The notes beneath the pieces were generated by a model. It was not told the DNA's origin and did no database searches. It worked only from the letters and a program-made list of their open reading frames with translations. Made by a program: the position numbers and the translations under genes. From positions 3,053,913 to 3,117,912 of the forward strand of contig BFEA01000033.1 in assembly GCA_003427395.1 (NCBI GenBank): a DNA stretch of 64,000 bases. Direction: 5' to 3'. This DNA comes from Chara braunii (lineage: Eukaryota > Streptophyta > Charophyceae > Charales > Characeae). Shown here one piece after another: positions 31,470 to 41,690 of this stretch (the first letter of the stretch is position 1; every line of letters starts with the position of its first letter).

Positions 31470-32551
31470 ATTTTGAGAAGCGTCATTAAGAAGGGGGGTA
31501 CTTCATCATTTGTGGAACAGAAAAAGTAATTATTGCATAGAAGGACAAAGCAACCAACAAAACTTGAAAGTGGATGCTTGACCTTAATGGGACATCGAGT
31601 GTTTGATTGTTCAAGACAAGCGCTGACTTGCATAGGGGTAGCCGAATTACTTGTAGATGGCATTCACACCAAAGTTAGAAAAGTAGTGAAGTCATCATTA
31701 AAGCAATGACACCCTAACTCTACTTGAGTATTGGGATTTGTCTGTGCTTCTTTTCTAGCAGTCAGTATGAGGCGGAATGAAAGAACTTGGCAATAGATCT
31801 TATCAAATCGAAAAAGTCGTGACAGTCCAGCCGTCTGACAGCTAGAGTGGAGATACTTTAGTCAGACGTCATTTAAGCGTCACATTGTGTAATGGTCATG
31901 CTTTAATCTTTTATCGATAAGTCTTTCGTTGATAAGTGTTGTTTGAATGTCAAGTCAACCCTTGCCGTGTGTATGGTTGTGTTATATATCGGCTGATCTC
32001 ATAAGATAAGGCAACTTGCGTTGACCTGAGTATTCTTTTAAAAGTATTTTGCGTGAGTAGTTTTTTATTGTCTTTAAAAAAAGAGGCTAGGATTGATCGA
32101 GTTTTTCTTACGCTTGGAATATCACGTCCTAGTCGACCGGCATACGTTCCAATTCTTGGGAGATCAGCGCCCCAGGAACGGGCGACGTTCGGGTCCACTT
32201 TGGCGTTCAACCATGCGTTCCTATGCTACGGCGAACAAGCAAACGCCCTCGTCCGGCCTACCTCTGCAATTGCATTATAAAAGCCTTCGCATGTGGGTCG
32301 GTAGCTCGGCGGGGATACGCCCCTAAGGGTGGTGACAGCCCCTTAGGGAAGGTAAGTTGTGCCCCGCGAGAACCTATCCTGTCGTAGGGGACCGCGGGAT
32401 GTACAGCTGGTGCACTCGGCCGGAGCGGCGAAGGGTCGGCGTGGGTCACCGTGTCGTCCCTGAGTTGTCTCTAAAATGTTGAAAGCCTAAGTTTCTCACG
32501 CGTGACGTGGCCGGGAGGGCCCTCGCTCGCGCGGGGGCCGATGCGCTCGAC
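31470..32551 (+). mobile_element. LTR-A, right copy (plus orientation)
   Basis: Reverse complement of 28872-29990. It ends CCGATGCGCTCGAC at 32551 and runs straight into satellite (GGCGCGAGGCCAGCC) with no primer binding site. TATA box TTATAAAAG at 32275-32283. Because no internal region follows, it behaves as a solo or duplicated inverted LTR. Confidence 0.65.
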
Positions 32552-32830
32552 GGCGCGAGGCCAGCCACGGCCTAAGTCGATCGAGCACTCTCTCTCTCTC
32601 ACACACATTCACACACACACACACACATGTAGAGTAGCGAATCTTTTGACTCAGTAGTAGAAGATTCGATCGATTTCGCATGATGAATCGATCGAAGTGT
32701 TTTTTTTCTTTTACTCACACACACATACATACACACACTCATACACACACATATATACACACATATACACACACATATACACACGTAATCAAGATTCGAT
32801 CGACTTTGCTCATTCCCTTTAGATAGAGTC
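32552..32830. repeat. Satellite with CT/CA microsatellites, continuation of 19356-20155
   Basis: Starts with the half unit GGCGCGAGGCCAGCCACGGCC that is missing after 20155. It continues with GATTCGATCGATTTCGCATG, CTCTCTCTC and CACACA runs. Confidence 0.75.
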
Positions 32831-32929
32831 AGGCGAGGCACGTAGTGGAATAGGAGACCTACCTGTTTTCTTTTCTCGCTCCCTCGTCGTCGTCGTAGTT
32901 AGCCGTAGTGGATAAACCCTTCGTACCTT

Positions 32930-34226
32930 AATTACGATGTCCCAAGATCCTCGCTTGGATGTCGTCGTCGCCGACCGTAAGGAAGGTAAGTCTTTCCTCC
33001 CCCTCCTTCTCCTTCTTTCTTCCTCCTCCTTCTTCTTCCTCTTCTTCCTCCTTCTCCCCTTTCTTCCTCCTTCTCCTTTTTCCTCTCGCGCCTTTCTCCT
33101 TCCTACTCCGGCGCTACCTCTGGTGTCTGCAGGCACTATCCTTGTTGCATGCGCTATCCCCACGCTTGCCTCTTCTTTTGCATATCCTATCTCCGCTCCC
33201 TCCTCACGCTACTTTTTCTTCCTTCGCTCGTCCTCCATGGAAGATCCCAGCGCTGGGGCGGATCCAGTTCTACCGGCCTCTTTGCGATCCAAATTCTCTT
33301 GTTGGATCCGTCCTGGACTCAGAGCCAGATTCATGAGGGAAATCTACCACGGGGCCTAAAAGAAAGAGAAGACAACCGAACTTAAACTGAAAAGGGAGTT
33401 AAATCTAGAATAAAATAAAAGAAAAAATAACGAAAATCCAAAGACTATAGCTACTAATTATCCCGTTGTACCAACTGTCACAACGGCCCTAACTTCGTTT
33501 AACCCTCATCCGGAGGTCACGGGTTAGAATCCCTGCTACCCTGAGGTCGGGATAATTTTTTGTAGAGATCCCTGTCAAAAGGGAGCTAGTTTCAGCGGTT
33601 GGTAGGTTTCGATCCCCGTACCCCTCACTTCTAAGGCCAATATTGAAACCTACTGAGATAGTTGTCATTCTTGACAGAATGAGAGCAATTCCTGTATAGG
33701 TATTGCAATGTGACCTAGTCCAACTAGTGGGCCGGATCCATTTCTAAGTATTGTGTGCGTATATACGTTCGTTGTTATGCCTGCCTGCTTAAGTACCTAT
33801 CGACTTAAGTGTGTCTGTGTCCTGCAAGGGTACTTGGTTGATCGGAAGGTCCGAAGGGTCGGTACTTACCTCATGGTCACGCTATCGAGGGTCGCCTCGG
33901 GAAGAACACCCAAATGGCGGGGATGATGGTACTATACTAAGTAAAGGCAGACACATCGAATATCAGCGACCGAGCAAGCCCAACACTCTGCATATTATGG
34001 CAGTAACCAACTCAATCCCTTCGACCTTTTCTTGGTCGAAGGGGATTCAAGTTCAGTGTCGATCCTAATCATTACAGCGCGCCATGATGACGAGCGCGCC
34101 TATACGAAATTCTACTAAGCTCAGACTAGTTCCCTCAAGGTAATTGGTGTAACCGACCCTGTCAATTGAAAAATCACAGTCGAATACCATTGTAAGGGTA
34201 TTTGGTCCGACAGTATCCCAGACTCT
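32930..34226 (+). repeat. Rep-B family, plus copy
   Basis: Order: GGAAG|GTAAGTC splice-donor-like site; a 100-bp TCC/TTC polypyrimidine tract; GGATCCGTCC...GATTCATGAGGGAAATCTACCACGGGGC; an A-rich stretch; GGTTAGAATCC (33522-33532, B-box-like); GGGAGCTAG; CAAGGGTACTTGGTTGA; CCGAAGGGTCGGTACTTA. It ends near AAGGGTATTTGGTCCGACAG. The same order occurs at 50900-53075 and reversed at 63000-63990. Non-coding; class unresolved. Confidence 0.7.
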
Positions 34227-34667
34227 ATTAAGCGACGTCCCCGTCGCCTGGAAAACTATATGCAAACAAAAGATGTTTTCCGACAAGCAAATTGTCAAAT
34301 CCGAATCCTAGAATAAAATGTGGTTCAGGATTGACATAATCACCTCACTTTTCATTATTATTGTCGGAATTTTAACCCGGGTCTCCCACATTACAAAATA
34401 AATTCAATGACTTGAAGTGGGGATACTTGATTCGTACTACAGTACATGAAATAGTCAAGTATGACAGTGCTTCCTCCTTCCCCACACCCTTAGACTTTGG
34501 CCCAGGTATTCGTTGGTTGTTTTTCAGGGTCGGTGTCTACTTGCGAACTCAACCCTTCAAATGCGGGTCCTAACCGAGACCTTGGGCGCTCAACTCTTGA
34601 TATTACTGTCCAAAGTTGCCTGCTGTCCTGCCCGAAGCCTAATAGAGGAGGACAAGCGGTCTCCATC
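34227..34667. other. Flank between Rep-B and gag
   Basis: Contains TTAAGCGACGTCCCCGTCGCC, an inverted relative of the motif inside the element at 23588-23961, and AT-rich sequence. No gene start is apparent. The gag frame is open from about 34500, but the first ATG is at 34668. Confidence 0.45.
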
Positions 34668-36480
34668 ATGACCCACCACAGTCCTGCTGATCAGGCCGGA
34701 GCTGCGGACCACCGTGTTCTTGCTTATCGGTGGTTACCCTCGTTGGTAAAACTGCAGATGGCATACACCCAGGTAAGGCAGGACCTGACAAGAAAGGAAA
34801 GGCTGCAAGAGAAAGGATTGCGGATTGGGAAGGAGGAAGATGAATTATTAGAAATGACACAGGAAGAGGGGGAAGAAGAAGAAGTACCCTTGAGGCATCT
34901 GATAAGGAAGCCAAAAACTTTCCCCAAGGATAAGAGCAGAGGAGCAGACCAGGCGGTGAAAAAAAAGGAGAAAGGAAAGAAGGAGACAGCAGTGGAGAGA
35001 GGAAGAGTCCAAAAGATAAATAGGGCACCAATGGTTAAAGGGGTTGAAAAGAGAAGGTCAGTTGAGGATGGAAGGGAAGAAGTGGAAGTGAAGAGGAGTG
35101 AGAGAGGAGCAAAACCAGAAGAGAGTAAGGAGGTGAAAGCAAAGGAAGTGGGAGCAGAAACGGTGGAAGAGAGAAAGGTGGAGTATGGAGGTTCATCTCA
35201 ACAAAAAGGGGACGCAAAAGAGGGGCAGGTAAGCAAAGAAGAAAGAGCTCAGAGGGAGAAAAAAAAAGATGATGCTCTGCTTGTAAATTTATCGTGGGAC
35301 GTAAGGTTTGAGAGGATGCTGCTTTCTGAATTCGTGGTAAGTTCCAAGCACTCTACCAACATGCACAAGCTGATGGGACTGCATGAAATATTGGATGATA
35401 AGTGTACCAGACTCTTTGAAGAGTATGCTGAGGTTGCAAGGAGACTGGGGAAGATAGATAAGGGAAGAGACGAGAGAGAAGTTGGTGAGGATTTTGAGGC
35501 ATTGGGGAAAGGGCTTCAGTCAGAACTCAAAGAGAATACTGAGTTCTTCACCCAAGGGTTTTTTTACTATATCCCTGGGCTCCTGAGAGAAATGAGCAGA
35601 TTAAGGAAAAAAGAGGAGGAAAGGGATGTCCAGGTGACAAGTTTGACAAAGAGTTTGGAAGGGGTAAGAAAGGAACTGGAAGACTTGAAGAAGGGGAAAG
35701 AAGAGTTGTCGAAACAAGTAAGTACTTTGGAGGCGTCCCTGACCCAAAAGGGCAAGGAGTTGGAAGATAAAGTGACCGAGAGGGAGAGAGTGGAAAAAAA
35801 GGTTGAAAGTTTGTGCTCAGGGATTAGTATGCAAGGGGAAGATCTGGAACAAGAAATTATAGAGAGGGAAAATATGAGTCAGGTATGGGAGAAAAGGTGG
35901 GAGGAAATACTGAAAAGGATGGAAGAGCTTAAACTGAGCTACCAAGAGAAAGAGAAGGAGGCCACGAGAGTAGTGGAATGAAAGGATGAGGAAGGAATTG
36001 AGATCAAGATGGCAGAAGAAGAAGGGAAGGCTGCTCAGTCAAAAGAAGGAGAAGGGAGGAAGGGTGAACAGACTGAGATTCGAAAGGAAGGACCCTCCAG
36101 CAAGAGGCCACAAGAAGAGCCAAGGGTTGAAGAGTCTCCTGCCTCAAAAGAAGTGAAGAGTGAATGTTTGGCTTTGCCTCAACAAAAGAGCATCAAGAGG
36201 AATGAACAGCCTGAAATGGAACTCTCAGAAGGAGCTGGGAGTCAGACAGCGACTTTGACTCGGCCTCCTACAAAGAAGACCAGATATAACAAAGTCAGAA
36301 ATGGATGTTTTTTTTGTATAGAGGAGAGACACTTTCGGGATGATTGTACCATATTGGCTTAATATATTAGAAAAGGGATGGCCAGGTTTGACTCGAGAGG
36401 GCGGCTTATAGCAAGCAATGGACAGATAATCCCCAGGACACCTGAAGGTGCCAGTGTAGAGCTTCATAAGATGCTCTGGA
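34668..36480 (+). pseudogene. gag: Isolated Gag-like protein with coiled coil and CCHC knuckle
   Basis: The first ATG of the open frame is at 34668 (MTHHSPADQ). The first ~200 codons are Lys/Glu-rich. A central segment (SWDVRFERMLLSEFVVSSKH, LHEILDDKCTRLFEEYAEVA) precedes a long Glu/Lys/Leu heptad region typical of a coiled coil (about 35590-35960). TGA (35979-35981) breaks the frame. Reading resumes and reaches a CCHC zinc knuckle, CFFC-IEER-H-FRDD-C (36306-36347), then TAA (36360-36362) and a residual in-frame tail (KGMARFDSRGRLIASNGQI). The knuckle and the tail pattern resemble the minus-strand Gag near 42700. No protease or RT follows, so it is a fragment or a gag-only non-autonomous element. 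The role would be RNA packaging. Confidence 0.65.
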
Positions 36481-37395
36481 TGACAACCACTTTCTCAGGG
36501 TAGAAAAAGGTAGGAATTTGTAAGTTAAAGCGCTTTGATAAGGGGCAGGGAAAACGAATGAGTGAATAGAGTACAGTATGGAAAAAGGGAGCAGACTTTT
36601 TAGGACTTGGTAGGGGTAGAAACTCAGAAGTGGGTGGTAGTATTAGGGAAAATGCATAAACATTTAGGAGGTGAGATGAGAGTGAGTAGGATGAGTCACA
36701 TGTATGACTCGTTGTATCATACTTGTATTTATATATACATATACATGATCCAAAAAGGAAGAATGAGCTGGTGATCGCGAACACTTTCCACATTTGTGAG
36801 TGAATCTTTGTCCATGATTTCGAGTCTTCTTTTGTGAATACCTCCCTTCGTCTATCACTATTTAGATCCTCTGAGGTCTGGGGATGGTGGTAGAGGAAAC
36901 GGGCGGGGCAGTGTATGAATGAAAGTCGGCAAAGGATTGAATGATCTGGAATTTCATACTATAATATGGACAAACTCCCCTCAATGGGTAAAGATTGTTT
37001 TGCAGATGAGTTTGAATGGGATATCTGTTTTTTTATGGATCAGACAAGCAAAGAGTCAATGACCTTAATTTCGATTCAAATATTTGGTTTTTGTATATAT
37101 CAATGACCCCGAGGTGCGTGCCTCACCGAGCTAAGATCAAAGACTTGGAGGGCACAACCCTGAGTGGTAACCTGACGATAGCTCGATTGTTTGGAAATCT
37201 CATTTATTTGGTTTATTTTGAAAGAAGCATCATTCATCCATCTCAAGGGTTAACCTGAGGGCATAATATACCAAGCCTGTGATGGAAAATAGGCATCGTT
37301 GGGACATAACTCCCAGCGTGGGCTGCTGACCTAGCATAACCAGGCAGCGGACCCTTCGACTATGGCCTAGAAGGGAGACTAGAGGGGATGGCCAC
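36481..37395. other. No recognisable gene
   Basis: AT-rich sequence with no credible frame. Near 37389 ATGGCCACCCCGGCGAAGAA opens a short plus-strand frame (MATPAKKSIQVEVGEVEISP) that stops after about 26 codons at 37466. It could be a truncated gag N-terminus. Confidence 0.45.
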
Positions 37396-37439
37396 CCCGG
37401 CGAAGAAATCTATTCAAGTAGAAGTCGGAGAGGTCGAGA

Positions 37440-38021
37440 TTAGTCCTGAAATTGTGAATATATTTTGAAACGATAGGCTGAATATCGCATCTTTTGCCAA
37501 GTGCAAGCTTCCTCCACAATCTTTTTCACTTCTTGACTCTCACCCTTCTCTGTCCTCTCTATCAATCTCTTCCTCTTTTCCTCGTCACTCCATCCACCTT
37601 TCTCTGCAGGTAGTTGTAGACTGTCGAGAAAGTCATCCAGATTTGTTCTATCAAACCTCAAATTGTCCTCAATCTCGTCCCTGGGAAAGCTCCCAATGAG
37701 TTGCCATAATCTTACCACACACGTCTTCCACCTCAAGCACCCCGCTGCCACTTCTTCAATTTTCTTTTTATATCCCCCTACTCCAGTCACTTTTGAGAGC
37801 GTCATTTTATTATCCCACTCTCGCCTGAAAGCATACTACTCGAAATCCATCAAGAACACAAGCAAATTATCCCCTGATCTATAAACCGGTAGTTCCTTCA
37901 TGCTCCTTGAGACTTTCTGATCCCTCCTCTGCCCTCCCTTTCTCAAGGTTGGTCCAGAGGGACCTGTCATCCTTTCTCTCTGGGCTATGGCCACTTCTCT
38001 TAAAGGGTCACGCCTGGACAC
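37440..38021 (-). pseudogene. Gag-like fragment joined behind integrase
   Basis: Two minus-strand frames separated by one stop form one continuous sequence. First: SRRDPLREVAIAQRERMTG...YRSGDNLLVFLMDFE (38021-37836). Second, after the stop: MTLSKVTGVGGYKKKIEEVA, CLRWKTCVVRLWQLIGSFPR, LRFDRTNLDDFLDSLQLPAE, ending SAYRFKIYSQFQD (37805-37440). This is not the expected integrase C-terminal/chromodomain tail. The acidic-aromatic pattern suggests a Gag N-terminal/capsid region of the same broad element type. It overlaps the integrase frame by 14 bp in a different frame, so the junction near 38020 is a probable recombination or deletion point. Confidence 0.45.
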
Positions 38022-38754
38022 AGAGAGGGAGCATTGTCTTTGGAAAACTCTTTATCGGGAATGTGGGGTGTCGACCATACCAGAGGGTTGTAGGCGCATA
38101 TCCTGTCGTTTTCCTGACAGTGATATTCTCCACGAAGAATACCGTTCTTAGGAATTTCGGCCAGAGATTCGGCTTCACATTGGTCCACTTGGCTAGTAAG
38201 TTGGTAATGGTACTATGACCCCTTTCAACTTGCGCATTCGCCTGTGGATGGGCCCGAGTCGTGTAGTTACCTATCACTCCCAGTTCTTTCAGCAGCTCCT
38301 TCACTTCCCCACATGTAAACTCCGACCCCCTGTCCATTGTGAACTCCAATACGAACAGGTACCTGAGGTAGTATTCCTTAATGCATTCTGTCAGCGTCAC
38401 CCCAGTTTTGTTCCTAATGACCCTGCCATCGACAAACCCGGTAAGGTTGTCCCGTGCGTTAAATAGATAGTTATACCCACCGAGTCCCAATGGCATAGCC
38501 AGGAGGTCCAAATGGACAACCGCCTCCATATCTTTGATATACCTGGGATGTAAAGACTCCTTGTATTTGACAGGTGATCGTACTTGACAAGGTACACATG
38601 TTTCACAGTATTTACGAGTCATCTCAAACATCCCTTCCCAATAGTAGAGTTTCATCGCCTTCTTGTAGGTTGCCGCAAAACTTCGGTGTCCTCCAACTAT
38701 CCCATCATGAAGTGCAACTATGACATCAATCTGAGGACTCTTCTCGCATACCAC
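38008..38754 (-). pseudogene. pol: Integrase domain of minus-strand Ty3/gypsy element
   Basis: The N-terminal HHCC zinc finger is present (ALHDGIVGGHRSF, then CETCVPCQ). The catalytic core has D in VVHLDLLAMPLG, D in FTMDRGSEFTCGEV and E in HPQANAQVERGHSTI, the D,D-35-E triad. It ends with TTLWYGRHPTFPIKSF, a hallmark of this family. Integrase inserts the element's cDNA. This domain is open over 249 codons, better preserved than the rest of this pol, but upstream stops separate it from RT. No intact C-terminal domain is attached. Confidence 0.85.
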
Positions 38755-38759
38755 TCGTT

Positions 38760-39274
38760 TCGGCGGCCCCCTCTTGTCTCTGATGAATAAATGACCACCT
38801 CTTACTACATAATGATCTCTCGTCCGAAGAGTCTTCTCACTAACTTCCCTTTTTTCTTTTATCCCCTGAAAGAAGTAACCATATTTCTAGGTACAATCCG
38901 TCATACTCCTCTTCTCAGAATTCTTCTGAAATCTCTCCTTGCTCGAATTCCTCCTCCTTTTCCTCATCAAATTCGTAATCATCCCCAATTACTATTTCAT
39001 CAACTTTCACCACACTTCCTTCATCATTCGATTGTACCTGTAAGAGGGAATTCGTTAAGTAGTACATTCTACCCATCATGGCTACTTGTTCGTCCGCTTG
39101 TCGGACTCCTGCCTCGACTGTTCGTGGTTCGTCAATTATTCTATAATTCTCAGCCAAGGCCAACGCCATCATCCACTCCGCATTCCTTTCTCCCTAAGAG
39201 TTCTCTTCTACTATCGGCATAAGTATCAAGGCAGGTTCCTTCATAAACTCAGGAGGCGGATGCCACATCGGATT
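38760..39274 (-). pseudogene. pol: Pol linker between RNase H and integrase
   Basis: Minus-strand frame 39172-38915 (MMALALAENYRIIDEPRTVE, then VRQADEQVAMMGRMYYLTNS, acidic tail) followed by more broken frames. By position it is the acidic tether between RNase H and integrase. No catalytic motif. Confidence 0.5.
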
Positions 39275-39854
39275 TTATCTCCTCATTGCCTTACTTTCAA
39301 CGAACACAAACCAACAGTTGACGTGAGTGCGCATGTCTTCCCCTTCTTCCAAAAATCCGTCTACCGGAGGTGCCTCCTCTTCTGACCCTGTTTGATCTCC
39401 CCATTCAATTCTACTCATGCCATCGACCCTATTCCTATTTCCTGGGATACGTTCTAGCTGAAAATCGAACATCGAGATATAGGTAAGCAACCTGACTATG
39501 GTCGGGTCTGAAGGCGAAAAGTTCTTGAGGGAATATATAAGCGCCGTTAGATCAATCCTGAGGAAAAAACCTCCTCCCAAAGAGGTAGTGCCTGAAGATT
39601 CTTAGGCAATGCAGAACTGCCAAGACTTCCTTTTTGAACTGTGAGTAATTCCGCTCCGTCGAATTAAGTGTCCGACTTTCGAACCTTAGAGGTCTTTCCT
39701 TTCCGCTACTGTCTGCCTGGATCAAAGCGCCTCCCAAGGCGGTTGGCCCAGCATTGGTTTCAACTATGAAAGGACGTTCCATAGTTGCATAAAAATCAAA
39801 CACTCCCAATACTAAACCCCCTTCTTTGAATTCTTTCTTCAATTTCTCTACCAC
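39275..39854 (-). pseudogene. pol: RNase H domain of minus-strand Ty3/gypsy element
   Basis: Two overlapping frames with a shift near 39560. The first has FIVETNAGPTALGGALIQ, PLRFESRTLNSTERNYSQF and KEVLAVLHCLRIFRHYLFGR. The second has SPSDPTIVRLLTYISMFDFQ and RIPGNRNRVDGMSRIEW, the usual RNase H end. RNase H removes the RNA strand during cDNA synthesis. In relatives the first motif is ET-D-AG; here the aspartate is asparagine, so a catalytic residue is lost in addition to the frameshift. Confidence 0.8.
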
Positions 39855-39893
39855 TTCTTCTTGACGGTCACCCCATTCCCAGTTCTGATCCTT

Positions 39894-40720
39894 TCATACC
39901 AACTTCTTCATATGCTTTGTCTTGGTGACAAATCTTTCTGTGAATCTCCTCCAGAATCCACAGGTTCCAAGGAAGCTACGAACTTCTCCAACATTCTTGA
40001 AGGGAGTAGGCAATTCCAAGATTTTGTTAGTCTTTTTACCATAAGATCGTCGACCGTATTCGTTGCATACGTACCCCGGAATTGTTACTTCCTTCACACA
40101 ATGTCTTGATTTTACGCCACTGGCAGTGAGGTTATACTCTTCTAAGAGAGATAAAACTTCTCTTAACCCTTGGACGTGCTTCCATACGAATCTTCTTATC
40201 CCAGGAGCGATTTCTGATTCGTCCTTCTCGATAGATCCCTTGACGACGAGATCATCAATGTATGGCTCGGTAATTTGAGGACTCATTGGCTGCATTACTC
40301 TGATCATACTCCGTTGCACCATGACCACAGCGTTGGTCCACCCTTGGGGTACAACATTCATATGGACTAACCCTCTTGGGGTGTGCATCGCCGTTATCGG
40401 ATGATCCAAAGGATAGACCGGAAATTGATTATACCCGGAGTAGAGATCAATAAGGGATACAATCGATCTCCCTACGCAGGATTCTGACAATTGATCAGCG
40501 TTAGGCAATCCCCCAGTGTCTCTCACGGTCACTTAATTCAACCGTTGGAGGTCCTGCACGTATCTGAGTACCCCGTTTGGTTTTACAAAGCAGAACCAAG
40601 GAGAAGCATATGGTCCGCTAGAATACCCAACAACACTCGTGCGAATCTTCCCATCTAGGTACTCTACCACCTTTCAGCGATCCTCAGGACTGGGGTACTT
40701 AGCTCCTCGAACATTCCACG
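39894..40720 (-). pseudogene. pol: Reverse transcriptase domain of minus-strand Ty3/gypsy element
   Basis: Upstream broken pieces (PYASPWFCFVKPNG, VLRYVQDLQRLN) precede a 213-codon open stretch. It has IVSLIDLYSGYNQFPVYP, TAMHTPRGLVHMNVVPQGWT and catalytic YIDD at 40262-40251 (intact), followed by LLEEYNLTASGVKSRH, the -GYVCNEYGR- segment and FLGTCGFWRRFT. The PQGWTNA and YIDDL-VKG signatures differ from the plus-strand element (SFGLTNAP, YLDN), so two distinct Ty3-type lineages are present in this window. Confidence 0.88.
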
Positions 40721-41690
40721 GTTCATGAGGCACAGTATGAATGCGGATCATTTCAATTTTGTCAACGTCCAACCGTCCGCGTTGATCATCATTGAAGGCA
40801 TATGCTCCATGCTTCTCACGTATCAGATCCTTTTCTAAAGCCTCTTCTTGCTTTGTCAGGAATCATCTGTCGTATCAATTCTCTCTCCTGCTCATAATAC
40901 ACCCCTTCTTCCTGACTTAACAGCACTGGGACCGAATGACTTTTCTTGTCTACCGTCTTGTACCGCCTTTTGGAGCCCTGCTTGAGCTCACCCCTAAAAA
41001 ATGCTGGCCGGCTACTTGGGCATTTGGCATATGTGGCCCTATCATCTGAGGAGGAGGAGGTCGGTAAACAAGATCGACTCTCCCTCTTTCTGGATCTTCC
41101 TCGATCCTTTCCGCAAGCGCTCTGATGGCATCAGGGTCCGCCATCCTGTAAGACGATACCAACTCGACTGCGTCACTAATACTTGATAGGCTCAATACGA
41201 GTCCACTGACTTCCTCATTGTCCGTCTCTTCTTCTTCCTTCCAGTCTAGTTCTTTCCCCCTATTTTCTGACTCTTCAAACGTGTAAGATCGTGCATTGAA
41301 TCGGTTTTTCGAGCTGTGGGGCCCAATATTCCCACAAGTGATTACTTCAAAATTCCCACAGGCGGGATCACACAAGATAACAAACGTGGTGTCGTCATGC
41401 TTATTCATAATGAGCGACTCGGATCTGCATAGAAAAGATCTGCCCAACAAAATCAGGAGGTCCAAATTGGGCATAATGTAGAAGCACGTACGCACCTTGA
41501 CCCTTCATATCTCTATTACAACATTAGACGAAACCCCCGTGTACCCGGTTTTGCCACTAGCTCCATTGAGGAACCCGCAATCGTTCTCATCAATTTCTAA
41601 CCCTAATCTCTCTGCAGTTTGTCCGTTTATGATGTTCATTTCTGCCCCCGTATCAACCATTCTTGGACATATCTTTTCTTTTATCATAAG
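40721..41690 (-). pseudogene. pol: Aspartic protease region of minus-strand Ty3/gypsy element
   Basis: The active-site motif MVDTGAEMNIINGQTAERLG has DTGA at 41654-41643. A stop/frameshift near 41505 follows, and the second half resumes with IMPNLDLLILLGRSFLCRS, the typical retropepsin end (ILGR-F). The remainder is an acidic linker (WKEEEETDNEEVSGLV, RALAERIEEDPERGRVDLVY) leading to broken RT sequence. The protease would process Gag-Pol. Confidence 0.8.

Larger units (their letters stand above)
28877..32548. repeat. 3.67-kb near-perfect palindrome, arms ~1.83 kb, 10-nt loop
   Basis: Left arm 28877-30704 is the reverse complement of right arm 30715-32548 at roughly 90% by eye, with the centre at 30705-30714. 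At the centre AGATGC (30699-30704) faces GCATCT (30715-30720). Further out, the GTATAGAGCCAAGTAGAGC block, CCTAGGGGAACCAAG and GATCTCAGACGAGATCAAGG all have inverted partners. The outer ~1.1 kb of each arm is LTR-A sequence; the inner ~0.75 kb is found only here. The arms differ by many substitutions and small indels, so this is not a simple read-through artefact. Confidence 0.9.

Noticed and set aside
28877-32548. Palindrome as a sequencing or assembly foldback
   Set aside because: The arms differ by many scattered substitutions and small indels, which a foldback of one molecule would not show. Long reads should still confirm it.
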